Shown: positions 1 to 12,131 of the stretch, in pieces
How positions within the stretch are numbered: the stretch's first letter is position 1
Layout of the letters: each line of letters begins with the position of its first letter
NCBI GenBank assembly: GCA_020809705.1
Contig: CP085825.1
Location: forward strand, 2,976,001 to 3,040,000
Length of the DNA stretch: 64,000 bases
Origin: Calonectria ilicicola
Taxonomy: Eukaryota > Ascomycota > Sordariomycetes > Hypocreales > Nectriaceae
Reading direction: 5' to 3'
The notes under the pieces: model-generated
The model's database searches: none
Told to the model about the DNA's origin: nothing
Seen by the model: only the letters and a program-made list of their open reading frames with translations
Program-made: the position numbers and the translations under genes

Positions 1-153
1 AAGAAGCTGGGCTTCAGCAAGGATGACTACTCGCCAAGAGAAAGAAAGCTACGCGGTGGCAAGACTGTAATCCCAGACTATGTAATTCTGAGTCGACAGA
101 CGGCGGATGGAGAGGCGGCAGATACACGACGCCGCCGTCCTAGAAACACATAG
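1..153 (+). CDS. 3' end of an unidentified protein-coding gene (partial)
   Basis: From the first base of the window frame 1 is open for 50 codons and ends in TAG at 151-153. The residues are strongly charged and end in an arginine-rich tail (TRRRRPRNT), which reads like the hydrophilic C-terminus of a real protein rather than noise. The start and most of the gene lie upstream of the window, so no family can be assigned; it may be a last exon. Nothing else in the first kilobase looks coding. Confidence 0.4.
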   Translation, partial: KKLGFSKDDYSPRERKLRGGKTVIPDYVILSRQTADGEAADTRRRRPRNT

Positions 154-1081
154 CAATAATATGGTCACTTGAACCCAGGCCTCAATGCCAAGAGATATCA
201 GGGGTTCGATATACAGACGAACGAGGAGCAGATACGACGTGCCTGCATCTCGCAAAGGGGACCGCTTCGAGGGAACAATTAACCCCAGTCGGACTTGCAA
301 TCGACGTGTCAACCTTAGGACTCTTGGGTAGCAAAGACGGCCCACTCATCCTAAATTAAACGCGCCGAAGGTGGTATGGCTTCCAGCCCGTTCACAACCA
401 GCCAGCGTCTCGAATTAGGCATGCTAGCTTGCAGCTCCCTCAGCTCACGGCTGGGCAATTGACAAGCTTTGCGGCTAGGAAATCATGTGCCTGCCCAAGA
501 ACGCCTCAGTGAGCATGTGAGCCGACTCAGCATAGGGACCTTCTGAAGATCGAAACACGGCAAATCCTCACAAGGGCGGATCGACAACGAGCGACCAGGC
601 ACCCCGGAACCTCGCTAGTCCCCACCACCGCCTTGTCAGCCCTAGGACGCTAATGGCGCCCTAACAGCGTCGTGGCTGGCCATATGCGTCCTTTGCAGGT
701 ACACAGCCCACCTGAGCTGTGTGATGGGGAGCTCTGAGAAAGCCACCAGCATGGATTCCTGAGCAGCTCGTACACGGTACGACGGGCGTGCATCAAGATA
801 AGCCGGCTCGAGTTTGTCTCCGCCAGCGGCCCTGTCGCTTTTATTAAAATGAAGGTTTTAGGCGGTGTTGCCTGCGTCTGAAGTCGTGGTAGCACTAAAG
901 TTCTTTCTCAAGTCTGAGGCGGCGCCTTCTTAAAAAGCACCTCGCTGCCGTTCACTCACACTCTCCAATCCCCCTTTGTCTATCGTGTTGCGTCTTGTCC
1001 CAGCTCGACCGAACTCACCCAACCCCGTTCAGTCTTGAATCAGTATACTTTATTTGCTACCAAGCTCAGCAATCCATCACA
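154..1081. other. Intergenic; promoter side of the PLAC8-family gene
   Basis: No convincing ORF on either strand; the longest frames are short and of random composition. The last 130 bases before the ATG at 1082 are pyrimidine-rich (CACTCTCCAATCCCCC near 956), as is common in fungal 5' leaders. Confidence 0.6.
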
Positions 1082-1784
1082 ATGGCTCAGCAGTACTCCC
1101 AGGGACCCAATGTCCAGAACCAAGAGTGGTCCAATGGCCTCTGCAGCTGCGGTCCTTGCGAAACATGCTTGCTCGGTACCTTTCTGCCCTGCGTCTGTAC
1201 GTTTCCCCCTCCGTAAATGATGAAGCGCAAGTGAATATGGCTAACACAGCTCGTCGCAGTGCTCGGCAAGACCTCCGACCGCATGCGCGACCCTACCATG
1301 CAAACGGCCGACAGCTGCAACAGCGATTGTATGATCTTCTGCGGTATCCAATGCGTTACCGGCTGTGGTTGGATGTAAGTCACCGCGCTTATATGACCGA
1401 TTAGTACCTCTCTAACTTATCCCAACCAGTTACGCCATGATGAAGCGTGGTGAAATCCGTGAGCGATTCGGTATTCAAGGAAGCGGAATGAACGATTGCT
1501 GCGTCAGCTACTGGTGTGGCTGCTGTGCTCTCATTCAGCAAGAGAAGGAGGTGAAGGCTCGTCTGTCACAAGGCCCCATTACCCAGGGTTATGATACCAA
1601 GCAAGAGACCATGCAAATGTCTCCTCCCCAACAACACCAGGCTCCTCCCCAGCAGGCTCAAATTGCCTACCACCAAACTCCTCAGGGATCATTCCCTCCT
1701 CAGCAGCAGCAGCAGCAGGCCTATGCTCCTCAACAACAGCCACCTGTCTACAACCCTCACCAGGGTCAACCCCAGCAGTACTAG
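1082..1784 (+). CDS. PLAC8-family cysteine-rich protein
   Basis: Three exons, 1082-1196, 1260-1374 and 1430-1784, encode 194 aa. Donors are GTACGT and GTAAGT, and both junctions keep frame. The N-terminal half is Cys-rich (CSCGPCETCLLGTFLPC) and is followed by the PLAC8-type segment, including DCCVSYWCGCCALIQQEKEV; this order of Cys clusters defines the family (formerly DUF614). The last ~60 residues are a Gln/Pro-rich low-complexity tail with a CAG run near 1701-1716. PLAC8 relatives in fungi and plants are small membrane-associated proteins linked to metal tolerance or cell-size control, but the role of this member is unknown. The ATG at 1082 is chosen because it directly precedes the Cys-rich domain; the frame is open further upstream without homology. 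Confidence 0.85.
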
Positions 1785-3126
1785 ATATCCCTAGTACGGA
1801 TGACAGAAAAAGCGACAATGTTGCAATGACACAACGGAAACGGAAACGGAACGGGAAAGAAAAGGCGAGTCTGCGGTCAGACGCACAAGGCTAGGATTGG
1901 CGTGCTTAATGGGCACATGGACTGGATTATACCCACATCGGCACGGATGTCATTGTTTTTTTTTTTTTATTGTTTACCGATGTCCCTTAGCAGGTTTTGG
2001 CTATCACTCGAGTCAGGTGCAATATTTTAGCAGAAACGCCGCATGACTTTGAGGTGCCATGGTCCTGTTTTCTTTTCTATGGCATGGTAGGACACGAGTA
2101 ATAAATGTATCGTATGGATCAAAACAAGTTAAAAAAAAAACATTTGTGATATGGGTCGCATTTCATCAATGAGAGTGAAACGCTGCAGCATAAATTTTCC
2201 GTCCCTCGTCCCTCCCATGCTCGATGGTCTGGGCAGGGGTGCATGAGGCACCTAACTCGCTTGGCGTTCCACTGGGCATGGACAATCCTGTCGCACCGTT
2301 TTTCAGCTGGTCCCTTTTTTTTTTTTTGGCCCATCGCATGAATGCCATGATCGTCGGTGGAGCCGGGCATTTCCTTATTGATTAGGCCGTCTGCTTATCC
2401 CCAAGACAGCGAATCATATCGCGACAGAGTGCTGCCATGCCAAAAATACAGGCGTGTGTGGTCATGATGATGTCGCCTGCGGGCGGTGGGCTCCAGCCGC
2501 AGTCCCCTTTCATTATTTTCCAATACTGTCTCTTTTTTTTTTTAGTTCCCTTCGTCAGTGCTCCGTTTTTGGTTTGGCTCATTTACACGTCCATTTTTTT
2601 TCGTTTAAAAACTTGTCCAAGAAGAGAAAAGGTTGACGGAGTGCATGCCAAGCAGTAGAAGCTGCACTGTGTTGTTGTACACGCTGCTTGTGCAATACAC
2701 AATCTTCTACACAAAATTGCTCCAACCAAGTAGTGCATCATGCCATTGAGTTCGTAAAGCGAGCGTCCATTGTTGTGCTCAGTTCAGCAAGACGTTCAAA
2801 AAATGACAGACAATCAATCCATAAATCACTTCTCGCCTCTCTCCATCATCCCCAAACCAGCATGAACCGACAGCACTTCAGTATCAGAAAAAGTCATAGA
2901 TTCAAAATGCCGTATCGGCTGTAAATTTCATCATCAAACGCCATGCCGCACCTCTAGTGGTTCTTCAAACGCCGGTTCAGATCTACGGTACTCGAGGCTT
3001 CTTGAAGTCATATGTTCATCCATCAAAAGTCTCTCTCCCACTGAATGCAAATACCAAATCCGCCCAACCCAACTTTTTTTTCATCATCATACCCATCCGT
3101 AACCTTTCCTAACACATTTCAAATCA
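1785..3126. other. Intergenic between convergent genes
   Basis: 3'-flanking DNA of two convergent genes. It holds several A/T homopolymer runs (near 1953, 2131, 2317 and 2529) and no supportable ORF, RNA gene or repeat family. Confidence 0.6.
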
Positions 3127-4978
3127 TTACGCGTAAAGCTTCTTCTCGTACGACTCCATGTTGACGTTGCCCTCCAGCTGGGCACTGGCAGTTCGGATCT
3201 CGAAGCGCATGTTGCCCTTCTCAGCCTCCTCGTGCATCTCATTCAGGCTGCGCATGCCGCTGTCCTGGAGAGAGTGCTTGAGACCGGCAGCAAGGTAAGG
3301 AACGAATCTGCTGACCGAGCTAGACGAATTGTTAGCATGTTTCCTTCATTCGTGCAGGAGAGACTTACCCTCGGTGCGCAACAGCACCAGAGACACCTTG
3401 AGCAACAAGAACGCTGTCGCCCTCGGAGAAGTAGCGGGCAGTACCAGCGTTGCTCTTCTGGCTATCCTTACCACCGCCACCAGCCTTCTTGTCCTGCATG
3501 GCATCAATGCTGCCCATGCCTCGGTAGGCCTTGACCAGCTTGCCCTCGCGGGAGACGAAAGAGGTACCGGGGGACTCAGTGGTACCAGCGAGGAGACCAC
3601 CCATCATGACAGTAGAGGCACCCAGGGCGAGACCCTTGACGATGTGGCCAACGTTCTGGACACCACCATCGGCAATGCAGGGAACACCGAAGCGGGCGGC
3701 AAATCGGCTGACGTTGTAGACAGCGGCGGCCTGGGGGCGGCCAACAGCCATGACTTCCTGAGTGATGCAGGCAGAGCCACTACCCATGCCAATTCGGAGA
3801 CCATCAACACCAGCAGCAATCAGGGAGGCAGCCTGCTCTCGAGTGACGACATTTCCGCCGATGACATCGAGGTCAGGGAACTCAGCCTTGATCCATTTGA
3901 TCATCTCAATCTGGTACATGCTGTTACCCTGGGAGCTGTCCAGAATAACGATGTCCAGACCAGCATCAACCAGCTTCTGCAGACGGATCTTGTCTTCAGG
4001 GCGAGTACCAATGGCAGCAGCGCAGAGCAGCTGCTTGCTGTGGGGGAGCTTGGAGGCGAAGGGGAAGTGCTGGTTCTTGGTCAAATCGGAGCGCGAGATC
4101 ATCGAGACGAGGTTGAAATCCTTGTCAACGATGGGGAGCTTGCCCTTCTTCGACTGGGCGAGAATCTTGTTGGCCTCGATGAGGGTAACGCCGTCGGGGG
4201 CAGTGGTGAGCTCAGTGACCATGACCTTGGACACTGGCTGGCTGTAGTCCTCCTCGAACTGGATGTCACGGTTAGTGACAATACCCAGGAGCTTAGAGCC
4301 GAGCTTGCCGTCCTCTGTTATATTCCAAGTCAGTCAACATGTTACCAATGATGCGTCAACAAGAAGGAATAAAATAGAATTGGTATGTTTGCTGTCATAG
4401 TATAAGGAGTCCTCATGACGGTGTCCGTCTATGCAGTGGAACGAAAGTTATATAGAAAAGGTTTATAATCATGCAAACGAGATCAAGAGTAAAAAAAAAA
4501 TTTGTGTGTGGTACTAACCTGTGACGGGGAAACCGCCAAAACCCCACTTCTCCTTGAGGGCCTTAGCCTCGCCAACAGTGGTGTTGCGGTCGATGACAAT
4601 GGGGTCAAGGATGAAGCCGTTCTCGTATCGCTTCACCTTGCGGACCATGTCGGCCTGGGCGTCAGGAGAGCAGTTGTGGTGAATGACACCAACACCGCCC
4701 TGCAGAGCCATGTGGATGGCCATCTCGTGCTCGGTGACAGTGTCCATGGGAGACGAGACGAAGGGAGTCTTGAGGGTGATGCGCTTGGTAATCTTGGAGT
4801 CAAGCGACACCTCAGAGGCAGCAAAGCCAATGTAGCCAGGGAGCAACAGGAAGTCATTGTAGGTCAAGCCACCGTGCTTAGCCGTGTCCATGAGCTCGTG
4901 GAGGTCGAGGCCATCCTTGGACTTGTACTCGTTGAGCACGTCGAGGGCGGTGGTGTGGTCAAGAACCTGGGCCGACAT
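3127..4978 (-). CDS. IMD2: Inosine-5'-monophosphate dehydrogenase
   Basis: Catalyses the NAD-dependent oxidation of IMP to XMP, the committed step of GTP synthesis and the target of mycophenolic acid. Exons on the minus strand are 4978-4519, 4314-3369 and 3319-3127 (donors GTTAGT and GTAAGT), giving 532 aa, normal for fungal IMPDH. The N-terminus has the typical [14 protein letters not shown] signature and [15 protein letters not shown]-domain pair spans the first intron. The catalytic loop reads [12 protein letters not shown] with the active-site Cys, preceded by a nucleotide-binding stretch with [11 protein letters not shown], and the flap region follows [18 protein letters not shown]. The C-terminus ends SYEKKLYA. 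The ATG at 4978 directly precedes the conserved N-terminus. A TATA-like element lies about 170 bp upstream. Confidence 0.97.
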
Positions 4979-5144
4979 GGTGGGCGATTCAGAGAGAATG
5001 AATGGGGTGAGGTCGAAGGCTGAAACGAGTCGATTCGCTGCAGCAAGCTGTGTGGTCTTGTTCTGAACCGACTGCTAAAATTGATGGAGCGCTTCTTCCC
5101 GTAAGAAAGAAAAGAAAAAAGAATGATCGTGACCGACCGAAAAC

Positions 5145-5153
5145 TTTTTTATA
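5145..5153 (-). promoter_or_regulatory. TATA-box-like element upstream of IMPDH
   Basis: The minus strand reads TATAAAAAA here, 167-175 bases upstream of the IMPDH ATG, a plausible distance for a fungal core promoter. Identified by motif only. Confidence 0.4.
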
Positions 5154-5608
5154 CCGGACCCTGGCCCGCTGCGACGCGCGATCTAGCGGGCTAGTGCGGG
5201 GCAGACTGTCGGCATTACAGCGAACGAGCAGCTTGGTTGGGAGAGTGTGTGTGGGGCGCTGTATCTCCTCTGCAAGAATTTTTTTTTTCTACCCCTCTAC
5301 TCCCCACTGCCACCAGAACATCGCCCAAGCACGGTACCTGGCTACCCTGGACTGTCGGCGGCTTGCACCAATGACGTCTCCCTACATTCGATTCCAATTT
5401 GTCATGATGATAGGTCGGCGCGAAATACATGCTCAGTGTCAGTGTGGTTGTCTGCAGGATGGCCGCTATTGGTCAAATTAGGTAGAAAGCTAACGTCGGG
5501 AAGGGCTTTTGGCCATGTCGCATTATTCATCACATGCATTGACTTACAAAGTATTTGATTTGTCCAACATGGAGGTGTATCATACATAGAACAACCAACG
5601 CATTCAAA

Positions 5609-5628
5609 ATATATATATATATATATAT
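5609..5628. repeat. (AT)10 microsatellite
   Basis: Ten uninterrupted AT units about 40 bp beyond the stop of the GH36 gene, so probably in its 3' UTR or terminator. Confidence 0.95.
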
Positions 5629-5667
5629 TCTCATGATATACTTTAAGCGACCAATACCCAAGATTTC

Positions 5668-8617
5668 TCAAGTGCTGACAAGCACCGTAATCTCGATTTC
5701 ATTACTCCATTTGCCCACAGGTCCAAGCTCATCCCACGCCTTGCCGATATCAATTTCAAGAACATATTCATCAGCCCCCGAAATGGCTACAGCTTCTCTA
5801 GGAATAGGCTTTCCTTGCATAGTACCAAAAAAGTCATCGTCGATTTTCATCGATGGCAAAGTTGATACATATATACCTGCACTGACTGTCAGCTCACTCG
5901 TCCAATTCGCACTCCCGATTCCAACGACTCACCAAGAGTTCCAAATGCCTTGATTCGAGTTTCAATCTTGACTCTTCCGCGTTCCATCTGTTCTATCTCG
6001 TTCATAAATATTGCCGCAACCCCAGTCATCTTACCCAAAAGTCCCAAGTTTGCGACCGAGACGGAGCCATGTTTCTTGCTGGAGGCTTTTATCAAGGGGG
6101 ATGCACTGAAGATCTCATAGCCTCGGACAGGCAACGATCCGGCTATTAGTGATCCTGGGGCACCGATCCTTATTGGGCGTGACAACTTTCCAGTCGTATG
6201 AGCCCGCACCACATAGTTGATTGTTGGGTCTGTTCCTGGGAAAACTGATAAAGGAATCATCTCGGTCACTGGCCGTGTTGAAACGTTGAAAATGGCTAGA
6301 ATCGGATTGCCCGTTTGTGAAGCACCTGCTACCATTAGTTAAGCTTACGAATATCGATCATGTATGACTTACCATGATATGTTCCCACTTTCAAAAAGGA
6401 GTCATCATCATAGCAAGTGTAAGGGGAAATTGCCTTTCCCAAAACACCAGGGCGAAAGACCACCGTTTTGCCTCTTGGAGTGAGGCCAGTCATTTGTTTA
6501 ATCAAGCCCAAATCGTGTTGTCCTGGGACATCTGTAATATAGATTGGCCCTCCGCTGACACACCTGGCTGCAGCATGAAATCCTGAATATTCATGTACAG
6601 TCTGAAACATGTCCCAATCTGGAATCACATTCAGATACTGCATAAATATGCTGTTATAGGCATTTGACCACACGTGCCAGGGGTGCGACGATGGGACTTC
6701 TGGAAAGAAGTCATCCGAATTGCGGACGAGGATGGCAGGTCGGCTTGTTGACATCTGGGAATAGAATAACGCCTGTGGTATTTGCGACATGCATGAAATA
6801 GCCTTGGCGCTGAAGTATCGGAGAATAGAAATGACCCATGCATCAAGATAGCGAGTTTGGAGCTCGCGACGAGGCGAAGCATTTTCCAAAGCATCAAGCA
6901 TAAACTGGGCATCCGTCTTTACGGCATCAATGCCACAGTCGGACAGAAATCGATAAAAGTCAGAATAGAACCGGGATACATCCTCCTCTGCGACAACCGT
7001 AATTTTGTTGTTAAACGGAAGCTTGCCGCGGACGGCTTGTTCGACATCCACCTCGGTGGTTTTATATGTTTGACTGATTTTGCCATTGGGTGAGATGCCA
7101 CCCCAATATCCAAGAAGGGCATGCCAAACGGCGATGTGCTGGATATGTGGGTGTTTCTCTCGGATTTGAGAAATTGTGGATTTTAATCCATTTGGAAACG
7201 TCTTGGGCTCTGCCTCAAACTCTTTCCAACCATACTGGAATTGACTGGATCCGCTCTCCTCGATGGACTGCCAGTTATCGTCGATGATGAGACTGGAAAC
7301 TTTGATGTTTTGCTGTGACAGTGTATCAATGGCGTTGAATATTTTTTCCTCTGTGAGCTGCTGCCCAAGCGCATTCCATGTGCCTAATTAACGTTAGAGA
7401 GGTGAGCTTATGAGCAAATGGGAATGGAACGCACAAAACCCGAGTCCGTCGTACCAATTTTCCATCCATTCAGCCTTGAAATCATTTGGTAGGGCCTTGG
7501 ACTCTTTAGCTTCCACGTTGTTTAATTGCCTTGTTCTGGATACTAGCGCTCGAGCATGGTACATAGCAGCGGCGATTGCATTCTCAAAATTGTTTCCCTC
7601 GGACACTAATATTATAACCTTCCCCTCTGAGACACCGTCGTTTCGAGCCTTGGTAATTTTAGTCGAGGCAGCAATTTGAAACACATCACGGGCTTTCTTA
7701 CATGGACGGAGACAGCGCCATCTGAGTTGCGTCGGAAAACTGGCAAGACGTGTCCAATTCCGCTAATAGCTAGGAATACTAGATTTTTGCCTTCTTTGCT
7801 TATGAAGGAACACATGATGGCGTCCTTGTCCAAAGAAAACTCGGATTTACCATGACGAGGAGCGAGCCACGGGGACCATTGACGTACTAGGGCAAACCAT
7901 CTATCCGCGTCAGCCACGATGAGTTGCTTGTTGCTCGACAATCGCGACGGAAGCCTTTACAAATTCAACTTACCTTAGGAATGAACCCCAGGGAGTTCCA
8001 AGTGAAATGTCTTTGTAAGTTGAGCTATCCCCTTCAGCAGATGAAATGGGTGCCTCGAGGGCCCAGAGGGATGTCCTAGGCGATTGGCTCAGACAAGAAG
8101 AAACCGTCCATCCATTCAAATTCAGATCCGGGATCAGGTCAGTTAGCTTATCCGATGAGATGGTAGAAGAAGGCACAACGATTCGACCATCATCTAAACC
8201 TTGCTCATCGCGAATCCATCTCCAGTCTGCGGCTTGACTGGCACGGAACTTTAGTGTAAATTGCACGGACACTTCGAAAGACAAGGATGCTGCGAAATAA
8301 AACCGAGATAGGGTTTCTGGTTGGCCTTGCAAGGTCTGGGGAGCATGGCTATCTTCCACAGGAAACAGCACGGCATCCTTCCATTCCGAGCCATCTACTG
8401 AATGCCAGGCCGAGACCTCCCACGACTTTGATGCGAGGGTTTTGGGAACCTCAAGGATTGCGGTCAAAGCAATTGTTCTATCCGAAATAGGGGTGACTTG
8501 CCCAAGAGGGGGATAACTTTGAAGAGTTGCCATGAGGGCCTCAGCAACTACAGGAGGGGCAGGCTTTTGCTCAGGATAGTTAATAGCCTGGAAAGCTTCG
8601 TCAGGGTTCGAGGACAT
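5668..8617 (-). CDS. GH36 raffinose synthase / Sip1-type alpha-galactosidase-like protein
   Basis: Six minus-strand exons: 8617-7974, 7900-7702, 7648-7435, 7383-6373, 6325-5933 and 5876-5668; 889 aa. All introns are 51-73 nt and all phases match. Family signatures are the ENWYDGLGFCTWNALG core spanning exons 3-4, LIIDDNWQS, the candidate nucleophile Asp510 in DAVKTDAQ, PDWDMFQT, and SGGPIYITD with the candidate acid/base Asp637. Raffinose-synthase/Sip1 proteins are GH36 enzymes acting on alpha-galactosides; fungal members lack an assigned substrate. No signal peptide is visible (starts MSSNPDEAF), so it is probably intracellular. The first in-frame ATG is at 8617. Intron 4 ends in a tandem TAGCAG acceptor; use of the CAG keeps the glycine, while the other choice would insert one codon. 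The gene is divergent from MAS1 with a 499-bp gap. Confidence 0.9.
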
Positions 8618-9116
8618 GGTCAAGCAGCAAGGGTGGAGAGCTGGAGATTGAATCAGCTGTGGCTAAGTGTAGGAATTAAAGAATGGAACGTTTAAATTGG
8701 AAAGGAAAAAAGCTAGAAAAAAAAACCAGGAACAAATAGACAATAATTGTTGAGAAGATTAATTAAGGATCTTGCCATATACCAGATAGCTTTGGCAAGA
8801 GGGGTGGTTGCTTGGTTGCTTGGCTTGGGGCTCACTGGCTCCGTCTGGTTGGGCAATTCGGCCACGAAAACAGACCTGTGCCCGTGGTGAGTGGGGATCC
8901 CGGCGGCCCAAAAACGGACTAGGAGGGTTAGTAATAGAGCCTTATTATTGGTTAAAGACATGGCCCTCCTCGCTCTGATTCGGAGTTGGTCGGAATGACT
9001 AAGCCCTCCGCCTTAAAGCTCAGGCCGCAAATTATCTCATGAAAGCTTCTAGCCGAGCAGGATCGAAAGATTTCATCAAACCACTCAATTCAGTGTCGAC
9101 CCTCCAAACCTCCGTC
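8618..9116. other. Bidirectional promoter, GH36 gene / MAS1
   Basis: 499 bp between two divergent starts. A short direct repeat (GGTTGCTT twice, about 8806-8821) is present. An in-frame ATG at 9039 upstream of the chosen MAS1 start lies inside this interval. Confidence 0.6.
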
Positions 9117-10765
9117 ATGGCGTCCCGGAGATTGGCTTTGAACCTCTCGCAGGGTCTGCGAAACCGTGCTGGTCTGTCGGTAACCGCTCCTTTCCGAAGA
9201 GGCTTTGCCACGCCCGTCGCTGGCAACAAGACCAAGACTACAACTCTTCCCAATGGATTGACCGTGAGCACCCTCGGCAGGGCCAATTGGCCTCGACATA
9301 TGTCCTCCGATGCCGTATCTAACCCGTACATACCAGGTTGCGACCGAGCACTCTCCTTTCGCGCAAACCTCGACCGTTGGTGTGTGGATTGACGCTGGTT
9401 CGAGGGCCGAGACCGACGAGAACAATGGCACTGCGCACTTCCTCGAGCATCTCGCCTTCAAGGTCCGGACTCCATCAATGGGTCATAATTCCTTGCTAAC
9501 ATGCATCCCAGGGCACTGCCAAGCGATCCCAGCAGCAATTGGAACTCGAGATTGAGAACATGGGTGGTCACCTCAACGCCTACACCTCGGTCAGTCGGAT
9601 GAAGGGATACGGATTTGGGCTACACTAACACCCTGCCAGCGCGAGAACACCGTCTACTTCGCCAAGGCCTTCAACTCCGATGTCCCCCAGTGCGTCGATA
9701 TCCTTTCCGATATCCTCCAGAACTCGCGTCTTGAGGAGTCCGCCATCGAGCGCGAGCGCGACGTCATCCTCCGCGAGTCCGAGGAGGTTGAGAAGCAGGT
9801 TGAGGAGGTTGTCTTTGACCACCTCCACGCCACTGCTTTCCAGCACCAGGGTCTCGGCCGCACCATCCTTGGACCTCGCCAGAACATCCGCGACATCACC
9901 CGAACCGAGCTGACCAACTACATCAAGAACAACTACACTGCCGATCGCATGGTTCTCGTTGGTGCTGGTGGCATTCCCCACGAGCAGCTGGTTGAGCTTG
10001 CTGAGAAGCACTTCTCTGGCCTCCCTACCAGCACCCCTCAGACCCAGGCCTACCAGCTCGCCAAGCAGCAGGCCGATTTCTTCGGCTCTGATGTCCGTGT
10101 TCGCGATGACAACATGCCCACTGCCAACATTGCCCTTGCTGTCGAGGGTGTCAGCTGGAGTTCCCCCGACTACTTCACTGCTCTTGTTGCTCAGGCTATC
10201 GTTGGAAACTACGACAAGGCTGTTGGTCAGGCCCCTCACCAGGGTAGCAAGCTCAGCGGATTTGTTCACAAGCACGACCTTGCCAACAGCTTCATGAGCT
10301 TTTCCACCAGCTACAGTGACACTGGGTGAGATCATTTTGCAAGCCATTGGTACAAGAAAGTAGCTAATATATTCTAGTCTCTGGGGTATCTACCTCGTCA
10401 GCGACAAGCCCGAGCGTGTCGATGATCTTGTCCACTTCGCTATCCGCGAGTGGATGCGTCTCTGCACCAACGTGAGCGCAGCTGAGGTTGAGCGTGCCAA
10501 GGCCCAGCTCAAGGCCTCCATCCTCCTTTCCCTGGATGGCACCACTGCCGTCGCTGAGGACATTGGCCGACAGCTCGTCACCACCGGCCGCCGCCAGTCT
10601 CCCGCCGAGATCGAGAAGGTGATTGATGCCATTACCGAGAAGGACATTATGGACTTTGCCAACCGAAAACTGTGGGATCGTGACATTGCTATCAGCGCTG
10701 TGGGTACTATTGAGGGTCTCTTCGACTACCAGAGACTCCGTAACACCATGAAGCCCAAGTTTTAA
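9117..10765 (+). CDS. MAS1: Mitochondrial processing peptidase beta subunit
   Basis: Catalytic subunit of the matrix peptidase that removes presequences from imported proteins. Exons are 9117-9263, 9337-9462, 9512-9589, 9640-10325 and 10378-10765; 474 aa. The start [12 protein letters not shown] leads into an Arg-rich mitochondrial presequence ([10 protein letters not shown]). The zinc motif HFLEH is at residues 83-87, and a downstream Glu in [11 protein letters not shown] completes the inverted M16 site. A glycine-rich segment follows in the C-terminal half ([19 protein letters not shown]), though less Gly-rich than is usual for an alpha subunit. Intron 2 has an unusual donor, GTCCGG, but a perfect GCTAACA branch point and CAG acceptor, and the join restores [17 protein letters not shown]. 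An in-frame ATG at 9039 would add 26 residues; the shorter form is favoured by its immediate presequence. Confidence 0.96.
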
Positions 10766-11384
10766 GGTAGAGAGGGCCGACAGGTTTGCAAAATCAAGAC
10801 CAGGGTATAGAGTGTATGAGATACCGTTACAGGCCTAGTGTACCATAAAGTTTCTTTGTTCATACTAGGTAACGTGGAGTTGTGATCAATGTGTGTCCGA
10901 ATTTATGTAATGGTTGCGTATCAGTGGCTTTGGCGTAGAATTGACTCTTGTCAAAACGTCATATCAGTGTGGCTTGCTGTTTTCTGTACTCGTACCCAAG
11001 TAAAAATATTAGACTATTGTTTCATCTCTCTAGCAATTTGGCGTATAGTCATGCGGGGGATATGTTGTCTTGCTGCTTTGATGTCGAGTTCGGTCGCGCA
11101 TCAATTGAAGAGCTGAGCAACGTAAAACCCTTCAAAGGCTGCAAGCATTGTTGTACGCACGGCGTGATAGTTAACTAGAGAGCCTGTGAACACTGCCTAA
11201 TTCTGTTCATATTTTCCCTTGCCTCCGCAGGTATCTATATCATAGGAAACCCATTAGCCTGAACGCCAAATAACGCCATCGTTGCGGCTTCTATATGCAA
11301 GCCTTATCATCTTATCCTTATCGAGTTCTGGCCATCGCTTTGCCTGGGCGAGTTGAGATGTTCGATCGCAGCGGCTGACTAGCC
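10766..11384. other. Intergenic between convergent MAS1 and TAF9
   Basis: 3' flanks of two convergent genes. Only random short frames are seen. Confidence 0.6.
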
Positions 11385-12131
11385 TTATTCTGCCATTTCC
11401 TCATCAACATCGTCCCCAAATACGTCGTCTACTGTGCCACCTTCCACGCCGTCTCCGCCAACATCTTCAAGGTCTGGACCTTCAACTCCTTCCATAGCAT
11501 CGCCTCCCTGCTCATCTTCATCCTCCTCGTCCTCATCCCAAGCATCCTTAAGTCCCCAGCTTGTGCCACTGAGTACAAATCGCTCGCTTGGAAGCCGAAC
11601 GCCCCATTCGTTGGGTACAATCTTGGGCAACGCGACCTTGTTGCGCTCGCGAGCTAGCTCTTGCATGTAGTCCTTGCTGATGCCACCGCCAGTACTGCCT
11701 CCGCGAAATTGGTAGCTGAGCCTTGCTGCTATCGCAAGCTTCACTGCATTAGCAGTTATGGACGCATCGCCTGGAGCCGCCGCGGTCGCACCGGAGGATG
11801 CAGAAGGCTTTGAACCAGCGTGTGTGACATATGGGTCACCTGAGAGGTGAAGCGCGTCGCTGAGCACGGAGGAGGTGTGGCGGTACGCGAAATCGAGGAG
11901 GAGTAAGGGAACTCGTTGTTCGTACGCGGTGACACCTTGCGATGTCAAAAGAAGTTCAATCAGACGGGCGTCCCGAGGGCGTGGAGCGGTAGTGGAAGGT
12001 GTTGGCGGAGGGGCGTTTTGCGAGCTAGCTGCGGGTTGGCTAGCTGTGGTAGTTTGCGTGTTTGGGACGGTTTGAGACGTGCCAGCAGATGATGATGGTA
12101 CACCATTTGTCTGAGGCTGGCTGGACGACAT
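11385..12131 (-). CDS. TAF9: TFIID/SAGA subunit TAF9
   Basis: Histone-fold TBP-associated factor shared by TFIID and SAGA; it pairs with TAF6. The intronless CDS encodes 248 aa. A Ser/Gln/Thr-rich N-terminal 55 residues precede the histone fold ([19 protein letters not shown], then [19 protein letters not shown]), which is interrupted by a low-complexity Ala/Ser loop before [18 protein letters not shown]. The TAF9 conserved region follows ([20 protein letters not shown] and [10 protein letters not shown]). The tail is very acidic ([10 protein letters not shown] onward). The ATG at 12131 sits directly before the disordered N-terminus; the open frame continues upstream into the HIS4 promoter without homology. 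It is transcribed divergently from HIS4. Confidence 0.93.
   Translation of the reverse strand: MSSSQPQTNGVPSSSAGTSQTVPNTQTTTASQPAASSQNAPPPTPSTTAPRPRDARLIELLLTSQGVTAYEQRVPLLLLDFAYRHTSSVLSDALHLSGDPYVTHAGSKPSASSGATAAAPGDASITANAVKLAIAARLSYQFRGGSTGGGISKDYMQELARERNKVALPKIVPNEWGVRLPSERFVLSGTSWGLKDAWDEDEEDEDEQGGDAMEGVEGPDLEDVGGDGVEGGTVDDVFGDDVDEEMAE

Larger units (their letters stand above)
4979..5667. other. Intergenic; IMPDH promoter and GH36 gene 3' flank
   Basis: Contains the IMPDH promoter (TATA-like element at 5145-5153, purine-rich strand near 5100-5130) and, toward 5600, an (AT)n microsatellite. No ORF can be supported. Confidence 0.55.

Noticed and set aside
185..215. GGTTCGAT resembling a tRNA B box
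   Set aside because: No A box at the right distance and no cloverleaf can be drawn.
3329..5023. Long plus-strand frames (340 and 173 codons) opposite IMP dehydrogenase
   Set aside because: They mirror the exons of a certain gene. Strong codon bias leaves few stops on the antisense strand; the proteins are low-complexity and match nothing.
5609..5628. (AT)10 tract as part of a transposon end
   Set aside because: No inverted repeat, duplication or transposase nearby; it is a simple microsatellite.
9625..10347. 240-codon minus-strand frame opposite MAS1 (and similar ones opposite HIS4 and TRR1)
   Set aside because: Same antisense-shadow effect; composition is Gly/Val/Leu-rich with no motif.
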